From: Lentimicrobiaceae bacterium | GTDB lineage: Bacteria > Bacteroidota > Bacteroidia > Bacteroidales > F082 | Direction of reading: 5' to 3' | Length of the DNA: 43,787 nt | Assembly (NCBI GenBank): GCA_015061365.1 | Contig: SUWS01000020.1 | Coordinates: 1-43,787 of the forward strand | Shown here: positions 19,476 to 26,061 of the stretch, piece after piece | Numbering within the stretch: position 1 is the stretch's first letter | Layout: every line of letters starts with the position of its first letter | Notes under the pieces: model-generated | Told to the model about the DNA's origin: nothing | Databases searched by the model: none | Seen by the model: the letters and a program-made list of their open reading frames with translations, nothing else | Translations under genes and position numbers: made by a program

Positions 19476-19692
19476 CTTTGAACTTTGAACTTTGAACCTT
19501 GAACTTTGAACTTTGAACTTTGAACCTTGAACTTTGAACTTTGAACTTTGAACTTTGAACCTTGAACTTTGAACTTTGAACCTTGAACTTTGAACTTTGA
19601 ACCTTGAACTTTGAACTTTGAACCTTGAACTTTGAACCTTGAACTTTGAACTTTGAACCTTGAACTTTGAACTTTGAACTTTGAACTTTAAA
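19476..19692. repeat. 31-unit heptamer array (CTTTGAA / CCTTGAA)
   Basis: Counting by eye gives 31 consecutive 7-bp units without an indel. 22 are CTTTGAA, 8 are CCTTGAA and the last is CTTTAAA. The array continues into ACTATAA-type heptamers to 19730, next to the stop of the gene at 19733. Confidence 0.92.
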
Positions 19693-19732
19693 CTACTATA
19701 AACTATAAACTATGAACTATAAACTCTAAAAA

Positions 19733-21001
19733 TCAGGTTTTCTGTTTCTTTTTCTTAGCTGCTGGAAACAACACATTATTTAATATAAGTCGATAGCCTG
19801 GAGAATTAGGATACATATCCAATTCCGTCGGCGGGTCGCCTACGAGATGCTGGTAATCTTCCGGATCGTGACCTCCGTAGAAAGTAAAGAATCCGTTGCC
19901 GAAGTTACCGTGAATGTACCTATCTTCTCCAAGTGCGGCGTTATCACCTAATACTACTATACTCGGTTTCACATATCTCTTGTCGAAAGCGGTAGTTTGT
20001 CCCATGAATCCTTTTATCAGTTTTTCATGCGATTGTGTCAGCATGGTCGGGACGGGATCCCATTTCGCAGAGAAGTCGAACAACAAGAAATAGTCGTTAT
20101 TCTCTTTTACAGATTTCGAGCGGTTTTGCGTCACGTCAATATTTGAGACTTCATATTCCTGAGGATTTGTAGAGATAGTGAAATCGGTGAAGGCGAAGCA
20201 GTTGTCGTAATTTAATTTTTCATTAGCGTTGGGAGTCATGCCGTCGCCATCGAACATGATGTCACAGATATCGATTCCGTCGGCGGCGAGAGCGATGTCA
20301 AAACTGTCGGGAGCCGAACACATCGAGAAGAGATAACCTCCACCGGCGACGAAGTCTCTGATTTTCTTCACCACTGCAAGTTTCAGCTGCGACACCTTAT
20401 TATATCCGTGACGTAGCGCCGTTTCTTCCTGTTTCTCGACATCTTCCTGATACCAAGGGTAATTGCGATAACGAGCCCAGAACTTTCCAAATTGTCCTGT
20501 AAAATCCTCGTGATGCATGTGAAGCCAGTCGTAGGTCGGAAGCACGCCTTCCATCACCTCATCATCATAAATGATGTCGTAAGGAATCTCAGCGTATGTG
20601 AGAGCTAATGTCACAGCGTCGTCCCAAGGGAGAATCGTCTTCGGCGCATAGACCGCGAGACGAGGTACTTTCTGAAGTTTCATCTCGTCCATATTGACGT
20701 TAGGGTCAGCAATTTCAGCGAGGATGCCTTCTGCCTGGACATCAGCGATGACTTGAAAAGAGACGTTGCGAAGCTTGCATTCTCTTTCAAACATATCATG
20801 ATAGGGAATGAGGTAAGAGCCGCCTTTATAATTGAGAAGCCAGCTTATCTCCACCTCGCGTTCTAAAACCCAATAAGCCACGCCGTAAGCCTTCAGATGG
20901 TTCGTCTGAGTTTCATCCATCGGAATAAGGATGTAAGCGGCGTTCAGTTTAACACTTGATAATAAAAGCAATAATAATATTAAAAGGTATCTTTTCATCA
21001 T
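19733..21001 (-). CDS. Secreted protein labelled asparagine synthetase B in Bacteroidota; function uncertain
   Basis: The 422-residue product has a signal peptide ending KLNAA (about residue 21). It matches the exported proteins commonly called asparagine synthetase B in this phylum, with motifs such as LKAYGVAYWVLEREVEISWL, LPWDDAVTLALTYAEIPYDI and DFVAGGGYLFSMCSAPDSFD. No glutamine amidotransferase N-terminal Cys or ATP-PP motif of true AsnB is visible, and a periplasmic location would not suit AsnB, so the common label is doubtful. The GGGYLFSMC segment resembles the nucleophile elbow of class I amidotransferase-like folds, which is inference only. It has its own promoter at 21016-21023; the lysine-rich end is followed by a heptamer array. 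Confidence 0.7.
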   Translation of the reverse strand: MMKRYLLILLLLLLSSVKLNAAYILIPMDETQTNHLKAYGVAYWVLEREVEISWLLNYKGGSYLIPYHDMFERECKLRNVSFQVIADVQAEGILAEIADPNVNMDEMKLQKVPRLAVYAPKTILPWDDAVTLALTYAEIPYDIIYDDEVMEGVLPTYDWLHMHHEDFTGQFGKFWARYRNYPWYQEDVEKQEETALRHGYNKVSQLKLAVVKKIRDFVAGGGYLFSMCSAPDSFDIALAADGIDICDIMFDGDGMTPNANEKLNYDNCFAFTDFTISTNPQEYEVSNIDVTQNRSKSVKENNDYFLLFDFSAKWDPVPTMLTQSHEKLIKGFMGQTTAFDKRYVKPSIVVLGDNAALGEDRYIHGNFGNGFFTFYGGHDPEDYQHLVGDPPTELDMYPNSPGYRLILNNVLFPAAKKKKQKT

Positions 21002-21015
21002 CTAACGATTTATCG

Positions 21016-21023
21016 CAAAGATA
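21016..21023 (-). promoter_or_regulatory. -7 box of the asparagine synthetase B-like gene
   Basis: The minus strand reads TATCTTTG, 15 bp upstream of the first possible ATG (21001). It lies back to back with the gcvT promoter region. Confidence 0.7.
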
Positions 21024-21024
21024 A

Positions 21025-21080
21025 AAAAATAAAATATTAATTAATGGTATATATTGAATTTAATTTTATATTTTTGCGTT
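21025..21080. repeat. 56-bp direct repeat, left copy (old gcvT promoter)
   Basis: Identical base for base to 21299-21354. It contains TATTTTTG at 21069-21076, the gcvT -7 box. The left copy is immediately followed by the ATPase cassette at 21081. Confidence 0.9.
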
Positions 21081-21179
21081 TATAAAAACACTGTTTTAGT
21101 GCAATATTACTAATAACAAAAATATTGTTTTAGTGTAATTTTTATAATTATAAAAATATTATTTTAGTGCTATTACAAC
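21081..21179 (+). repeat. Three phased 34-bp repeats upstream of the ATPase fragment
   Basis: Three units with core TTTTAGTGYNAT begin at 21094, 21128 and 21162, exactly 34 bp apart, each preceded by an ATAAAAATATT-like stretch. The last unit ends 7 bp before the ATG at 21180. The same three-copy layout, with a related core and 33-bp spacing, precedes the second ATPase remnant (42535-42620, minus strand). Confidence 0.85.
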
Positions 21180-21314
21180 ATGAGACGAAAGATTTATAAT
21201 AAGTTAAAAGAATGGAAGCAGAATAATGCGAGGAAGGAGGCGCTGCTTATAGACGGGGCAAGACGAGTCGGAAAAAGCTATATAGTAGAGGAGTTTGCAA
21301 AAATAAAATATTAA
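21180..21314 (+). pseudogene. N-terminal fragment of a DUF4143-type AAA ATPase
   Basis: The reading frame gives 44 residues: MRRKIYNKLKEWKQ, then a short linker, ALLIDGARRVGKSYIVEEFA and KIKY, then stop. This is the conserved start of the Bacteroidota ATP-binding protein family with an N-terminal AAA domain and C-terminal DUF4143, including the Walker A motif GARRVGKS. The other roughly 350 residues are missing. The ATPase homology stops at 21298, where the right copy of the 56-bp direct repeat begins, and the last codons and stop come from that repeat. The remnant is almost certainly non-functional. Confidence 0.85.
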
Positions 21315-21354
21315 TTAATGGTATATATTGAATTTAATTTTATATTTTTGCGTT
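21299..21354. repeat. 56-bp direct repeat, right copy (functional gcvT promoter)
   Basis: Perfect copy of 21025-21080, 274 bp further on. It supplies the promoter now closest to gcvT. Confidence 0.9.
21343..21350 (+). promoter_or_regulatory. -7 box of gcvT
   Basis: TATTTTTG is a perfect match, giving a leader of about 30 nt to the ATG at 21388. Because it lies inside the longer open frame beginning at 21328, it rules out that upstream start. Confidence 0.75.
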
Positions 21355-21387
21355 CAAGAAAAAATCAATTCAATCATAAATTATATC

Positions 21388-22512
21388 ATGGAAAATACAG
21401 AAAATTTGAAGAAGACCGTTTTCAACGAGATGCATCGTGAAATGGGTGCTAAGATGGTTCCTTTCGCAGGTTTTGACATGCCTGTTCAATTTGAAGGCGT
21501 TAACATTGAACACGAAACAGTTCGTAAAGGTGTTGGTGTTTTCGACGTTTCTCACATGGGCGAATTCCGCGCTAAAGGACCTAAGGCTTTCGCTTTCGTA
21601 CAACGCTGCACAACAAATGACGTGGCAGCTTTGACCGACGGCAAAGTTCAATACACATGTCTCCCTAACGGCAAAGGCGGTATCGTCGACGATATGTTAG
21701 TCTACCGCGTAGCAGCTGACGAATACTTCATGGTTCCTAACGCAGCTAACATCGACAAAGACTGGGCATGGATGGCAGCAATAGCACAAGAAATGGGAAT
21801 GGAACTCGGCGTTGAATTTATCAACGAAAGCGACCAATGGTCACAACTCGCAGTTCAAGGTCCTTTGGCATTGAAAGCTATGCAGAAACTTACTGCAACA
21901 ACTGTCGAAGATATGGAATACTACACATTCAAGATTTTAGAATTCGCTGGTGTAAAAGACATTATCTTCTCAACAACAGGTTATACTGGCTCAGGCGGCT
22001 GCGAAATCTATATGCCAAACGACAAGGCTGTTGAAATCTACAAGAAAGTCTTGGAAGCTGGCGCTGAATTCGGCATCAAACCTGCTGGCCTCGGCTCACG
22101 CGACACATTACGTCTCGAAATGGGATTCTGCTTGTATGGCAACGACATCTGCGATACAACTTCTCCAATTGAAGCTGGCTTGGCATGGATCACAAAATTC
22201 GTCGACGGCAACGACTTCGTCGATCGTGAATATAACGAAAAACAAAAGGCTGAAGGCGTCACACGTCAGTTACGCGCTTTCGAAATCACAGGCAAAGGTA
22301 TCGCTCGTCACGGCTACGAAATCTGCGACGCTGAAGGTAACGTAATCGGCGAAGTTACTTCAGGTACAATGGGACCTTCTGTGAAAAAAGCTATCGGTAT
22401 GGGTTATGTCGCTAAGGCACACTGCAAATTCGGCAACGAAATCTTCATCAAAGTAAGAGAAAAACTCATCCCTGCAACAATAGTAAAACTTCCTTTCTAT
22501 AAAGGCGAATGA
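21388..22512 (+). CDS. gcvT: Aminomethyltransferase (glycine cleavage system T protein)
   Basis: The T protein transfers the methylene group from the aminomethyl-lipoyl H protein to tetrahydrofolate and releases ammonia. The 374 residues are normal length and show the family blocks AGFDMPVQFEGVNIEHETVR, GVFDVSHMGEF, STTGYTGSGGCEIYMPN and LGSRDTLRLEMGFCLYGNDI. The start at 21388 (MENTENLKK) is chosen because the promoter lies upstream of it. The gene is followed at once by a terminator, so it is monocistronic; gcvH and gcvP are not nearby. Codon use is richer in C-ending codons than in its neighbours, which suggests strong expression. Confidence 0.97.
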   Translation: MENTENLKKTVFNEMHREMGAKMVPFAGFDMPVQFEGVNIEHETVRKGVGVFDVSHMGEFRAKGPKAFAFVQRCTTNDVAALTDGKVQYTCLPNGKGGIVDDMLVYRVAADEYFMVPNAANIDKDWAWMAAIAQEMGMELGVEFINESDQWSQLAVQGPLALKAMQKLTATTVEDMEYYTFKILEFAGVKDIIFSTTGYTGSGGCEIYMPNDKAVEIYKKVLEAGAEFGIKPAGLGSRDTLRLEMGFCLYGNDICDTTSPIEAGLAWITKFVDGNDFVDREYNEKQKAEGVTRQLRAFEITGKGIARHGYEICDAEGNVIGEVTSGTMGPSVKKAIGMGYVAKAHCKFGNEIFIKVREKLIPATIVKLPFYKGE

Positions 22513-22513
22513 T

Positions 22514-22538
22514 AAAAAAGGGCTTTCGCCCTTTTTTT
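22514..22538 (+). terminator. Rho-independent terminator of gcvT
   Basis: GGGC-TTTC-GCCC stem-loop with six A before and seven T after, starting 2 bp after the stop codon. Confidence 0.85.
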
Positions 22539-22540
22539 AT

Positions 22541-22680
22541 GTCAACAGACAACGGACAACAGACAACAGACTTTGTCCACAATTTTTTAAGACAACAGTC
22601 ATAGACTTTGTTATATATATATTGATTTTTCAGAATATTGGAAGAAACCTGTTGTCCGTTGACTGTTGTCCGTTGACTTT
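22541..22680. repeat. Heptamer repeats upstream of the TPR regulator
   Basis: GACAACA/GACAACG units at 22541-22575 and the opposite-strand GTTGTCC/GTTGACT units at 22650-22680 face each other across about 75 bp. The second block abuts the ATG at 22681. No -7 box was recognised. Confidence 0.6.
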
Positions 22681-24081
22681 ATGAAAATAAACATTATGTC
22701 CCGAAAACTGTTCATCATATCGTTGATTTTGTTTGTTGGTTTGTTCTCCTGTGTTAAGGTAGAACATGATAGCGAACATTTTGATGCTGCCATGATTTCA
22801 TACGACAGCGGTTTTTACTATCATTCCAACGGCATAATTGACGAAGCCTTGCCTTATTACTTTGAAACCGCCAATCTTTTGGAAGTCCTGCCCGAAGATA
22901 TGAGCCACAAGGACATGAACCTTACAGCACGAGCTTATCATCAGATGGGAATGATTCTGAGTCGTTATTTTCAACATCGTCAAAGCATAGATGCATACAA
23001 ACAGGCTTACTATTATGAAAATATAATTCAGGATACAATATGGTTGAATCGTACGAGATTACAATTGGCAAGTGAGTTTAACGTCATGAAAGAGGTCGAC
23101 ACATCTGAATATTATCTGAATCAGATGACTTATGTGGATCCTGGATATGAGATGGAGGTGACTAGATTGAGAGCTAAGTATTGCTATGATAGGAAAGATT
23201 ATGAGGAGGCGTTCAGGATAAATAAGGAGATTATATCCGAGAAACATCGAGCCGGGATACCAACTAATAGCGACTCCATAGGTTTGGGTATATTGATGTA
23301 TCATAGTCCGTATAAGCTTCAGTCCAAACCATATCTGCAAAAGGTTTTCTCCATGTATGACGATAGCGTTACGGTTGAATTCTGTGCCATTGTCGCGCTC
23401 TTGGCAGAAATTTATAAGTTGGAGGGAAATGCAGACAGTCTCGCAATATGCAGTAAATTCTTCGGGGATTATGCTAAGGTGGACTCTGAAGTTCAGTCGA
23501 AAGGAATGAAGTTGGACTTTACATACGATGATTTTGTCGCGAAACGCAATGAACGTCTGAATAATCTGCTTGAGGAGAAAAACAACCGCAGGAAAACTAT
23601 GCTAATATCTGTTATAGTTGCATCTGTTGTATTGCTTTCTTCTATTATAATTGTTAAGATCAAGAGAACCAAGAAGGGAAACCCTGATAATAATACTGAG
23701 GAGTTGATCCGCGCTTTCGGACAGTCTGCTATAATTCAGGAAATAAGAACAAGACTGCAGTCGGTGGGAATCACGAAGATTACCACCAAGAACATAGAAG
23801 AGTTCAGCGATATGGCGTTGAGCAATTCGGAAATGCATACGTTGCGAGACGCTGCCGATGCCGCCATGAACGGATTCATGTCGAGACTCATGAATCAATA
23901 TCCGAAACTGACTTCAGCCGATGTCGCATGCTGTTGTCTTGTGTTGTCGGGCTTCAGCAACGCGGAGATGGCGGTACTCTTCGGAGTTAAATACAATGCC
24001 CTGAACGCACGTATTGCCAAAATCAAGAAGACCTTCGATATTGAAGGCTCGTTGCGTGATTTTCTTGTTAAGAACATCTGA
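22681..24081 (+). CDS. TPR lipoprotein with a transmembrane segment and a C-terminal HTH-like domain
   Basis: The 466-residue product starts with a lipoprotein signal (LFVGLFSC, Cys24). It then has a tetratricopeptide-rich region (about 30-280), a membrane segment (about 305-327, LISVIVASVVLLSSIIIV) followed by KIKRTKK, and a C-terminal region whose last 60 residues (SADVACCCLVLSGFSNAEMA to YNALNARIAKIKKTF) look like a LuxR/SpoIIE-type helix-turn-helix. Topology would put the TPRs in the periplasm and the DNA-binding part in the cytoplasm, a common Bacteroidota one-component sensor design. The gene at 32908-34395 has the same plan. ATG 22681 is preferred to an upstream TTG; ATG 22696 is also possible. 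Confidence 0.7.
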   Translation: MKINIMSRKLFIISLILFVGLFSCVKVEHDSEHFDAAMISYDSGFYYHSNGIIDEALPYYFETANLLEVLPEDMSHKDMNLTARAYHQMGMILSRYFQHRQSIDAYKQAYYYENIIQDTIWLNRTRLQLASEFNVMKEVDTSEYYLNQMTYVDPGYEMEVTRLRAKYCYDRKDYEEAFRINKEIISEKHRAGIPTNSDSIGLGILMYHSPYKLQSKPYLQKVFSMYDDSVTVEFCAIVALLAEIYKLEGNADSLAICSKFFGDYAKVDSEVQSKGMKLDFTYDDFVAKRNERLNNLLEEKNNRRKTMLISVIVASVVLLSSIIIVKIKRTKKGNPDNNTEELIRAFGQSAIIQEIRTRLQSVGITKITTKNIEEFSDMALSNSEMHTLRDAADAAMNGFMSRLMNQYPKLTSADVACCCLVLSGFSNAEMAVLFGVKYNALNARIAKIKKTFDIEGSLRDFLVKNI

Positions 24082-24192
24082 TGAAACTGACCAAAAACAA
24101 GATTGTGGTGAAACTTATTTATAGGGGCTGAATAGTACCGTTTTTGGGAAAACTTGGGAAAAATATGCCTTTCTTATTTGCGCAACAGTGCG

Positions 24193-24200
24193 TAAATTTG
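24193..24200 (+). promoter_or_regulatory. -7 box of the T9SS cargo gene
   Basis: TAAATTTG is a perfect match, 31 bp before the ATG at 24232, with TTTC about 19 bp upstream in the -33 position. Confidence 0.65.
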
Positions 24201-24231
24201 CGTGAAATAAACCTAATTAAATTAAACAGTT

Positions 24232-25908
24232 ATGACACGCAATTTTTTATTTGTAATCCTATTCACCTTACTATGCTGCGGTGATAGTGTTTTCTCTCAA
24301 GAATGGGAATTCTTCATGGATAGTTATATTGAATCTCCATATACGAGAAATTTTACAGATGCTATTGAATTATCAGATGGCAGTATCGTGATTAATTCTC
24401 CATTTAAATTACCAATAGAAGGTCATGCAACTGTACCTCATCCTGGCTTAGTAAAAATATCTGCCGATGGAACTGAGTTGGTAAGAAGCAATTATTTTCG
24501 TCCCGCATATTGTTCCATATCTTACAACCAGATTCTTGAAAACGAAGACGGAGAGCTATTTACATTAATGACATACAGTCCCGACCATGAGAGATTGTCC
24601 GATAACTATTTCAAGAATTTCGATAATCCTCCTACAAATGCTATTTTAGGGTTGTATAAAATAGATGACGAACTCAATATCGTTGAAAGTTATGAACATA
24701 GTTTCCCCATTGATACAACGGAAAATTTTGGTTTTGACCCTATGTGGGATGCTATGCCTAATGAAAACTGTGGACGTTTGTATCTGTTCACATCTTTCAT
24801 TGATAATAACGGTGATATTGTAGGCTCGTTTTTCAAATGTCCTACTTTTCATAGTCCAAACCAAGCCGAAAATGATTCCATGTTCTTTTTCAAGATGAAT
24901 TTTGAAGGTGAAATTCTTCAGATGAAAGGCATAGAGTGTCAAAGCGGACATGGAGATTATTGGAGACATAGAAGACATAGTATGCTTGAAACAGATTCGC
25001 ATTATATCCTTTATCAAACTAATGGTTATGATCATGACGACTTTTCATTTGATCCGAGCGGAGAAGCCTTCTATTTCGATAAAGACTTGAATCTTGTCGC
25101 TAAAAGAGCTATTAATCAACCAGGATTCACAATGCCAACAGTATCGTATTTAGAATATGTTTCTGCGGTTAGAAGCAGACATAATACGGTATATTTAGCA
25201 GCATTAACCCGCTCTGTAGAAAAACCACACAGCTATTTATATAACGATACCAGATTGTACGAAATAGATGATCACCTTGACAATTCAACTGAACTTCTGC
25301 CTATCGTTAATTATATCAACAGAGGATCATCAGATTCGCAAGAGTCTCAACCATTAAACAATGGTGTCATTTTAAAAGAAGACAACACATTAATTCATGT
25401 TCAGAATTGGAATCTCGGAGAATATTGTGATGGTGACTCATGGGTTGTGATAGAACATTTGGATGAGAATTTTGAGACTATATCAGAAATGTATTACACA
25501 AGCGGTGAAGATGGTAATTACATAGAAGTAAATTCTATAGTATCAACAAAAGAAGAAGACTTGTTGCTTGTAGGTAATGCGAATAGTTTAAATGGAGACA
25601 AGTCATGGAATTTTGTCACCAAATTTCCCGCCTCTGCATTTGTCAGCATCGAAGAAGCTCACACTCATAACCTGCATCTTGCCGTAGCTTATCCTAATCC
25701 GGGTGGAGATGTTTTGAATATAAGAACTGGTTTACGTAATGCAACTTTGCAAGTTTATGATTTGCAAGGAAGAATAATCCATCAACAAATAATTACAGAT
25801 GAAGTCACAAGCGTAGACGCCTCGAAATGGAGCTCGGGAACTTACATCTGGAAGTTAACAGTTAACAATGAACAATTGACAGTTGAGGAAGGGAAGTGGA
25901 TTAAATAG
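24232..25908 (+). CDS. Secreted protein with T9SS type A sorting domain, function unknown
   Basis: The 558-residue product has a signal peptide ending SVFSQ (about residue 23). A long central region follows with repeating strand-turn blocks (for example YKIDDELNIVESYEH and YFDKDLNLVAKRAIN) that suggest a beta-propeller. A T9SS sorting domain starts near residue 490 (AVAYPNPGGDVLNIRTG to SSGTYIWKLTV). The domain should end with one more short strand, but the last 14 residues (NNEQLTVEEGKWIK) are shared with the unrelated protein ending at 8028 and come from a dispersed repeat. Whether the altered tail still works as a sorting signal is uncertain. A strong hairpin terminator follows. Confidence 0.75.
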   Translation: MTRNFLFVILFTLLCCGDSVFSQEWEFFMDSYIESPYTRNFTDAIELSDGSIVINSPFKLPIEGHATVPHPGLVKISADGTELVRSNYFRPAYCSISYNQILENEDGELFTLMTYSPDHERLSDNYFKNFDNPPTNAILGLYKIDDELNIVESYEHSFPIDTTENFGFDPMWDAMPNENCGRLYLFTSFIDNNGDIVGSFFKCPTFHSPNQAENDSMFFFKMNFEGEILQMKGIECQSGHGDYWRHRRHSMLETDSHYILYQTNGYDHDDFSFDPSGEAFYFDKDLNLVAKRAINQPGFTMPTVSYLEYVSAVRSRHNTVYLAALTRSVEKPHSYLYNDTRLYEIDDHLDNSTELLPIVNYINRGSSDSQESQPLNNGVILKEDNTLIHVQNWNLGEYCDGDSWVVIEHLDENFETISEMYYTSGEDGNYIEVNSIVSTKEEDLLLVGNANSLNGDKSWNFVTKFPASAFVSIEEAHTHNLHLAVAYPNPGGDVLNIRTGLRNATLQVYDLQGRIIHQQIITDEVTSVDASKWSSGTYIWKLTVNNEQLTVEEGKWIK

Positions 25909-25950
25909 AACTTTAGAATTTTAGAACTTTAGAATTTTAGAATTTTGGAA
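25858..25950. repeat. Dispersed repeat encoding a protein tail plus octamer array
   Basis: The DNA for NNEQLTVEEGKWIK and stop, followed by TTAGAATT/TTAGAACT octamers, is repeated with few mismatches on the minus strand at about 7968-8072. Confidence 0.8.
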
Positions 25951-25955
25951 TTGGC

Positions 25956-26014
25956 TTGTCCTGAAATAAGTTTACGTAATAGTAAATTTGTTTCAGGACA
26001 AATCATTTTTTTTC
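25956..26014 (+). terminator. Long hairpin terminator between the T9SS cargo gene and porE
   Basis: Arms TTGTCCTGAAA and TTTCAGGACAA pair perfectly, and the inner AAGTTTAC / GTAAATTT continue the helix after one T:G, giving about 20 bp of stem with a 6-nt loop. A run of eight T follows at about 26007-26014. It could also act on the porE promoter, whose -7 box is 15 bp beyond the stem. Confidence 0.75.
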
Positions 26015-26015
26015 A

Positions 26016-26023
26016 TACTTTTG
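26016..26023 (+). promoter_or_regulatory. -7 box of the porE-purM-prfA cluster
   Basis: TACTTTTG matches TAnnTTTG; the leader to ATG 26062 is about 32 nt. Confidence 0.65.
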
Positions 26024-26061
26024 TAAGATAATTAACGTTATCCTTTACAAAAGGTTTATTT

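Noticed and set aside
19476..19692. CRISPR-like appearance of the repeat array
   Set aside because: Units are 7 bp with no spacers, and no cas genes are present.
21355..21387. Glycine riboswitch in front of gcvT
   Set aside because: The leader is only about 30 nt, far too short for the tandem aptamers.
21328..21388. Upstream start for gcvT at 21328
   Set aside because: The promoter -7 box at 21343-21350 is downstream of that codon, and the extra residues are not part of the GcvT family.
22666..22680. TTG start for the TPR regulator
   Set aside because: The codons are part of a GTTGACT heptamer repeat; ATG 22681 gives a good lipoprotein signal.
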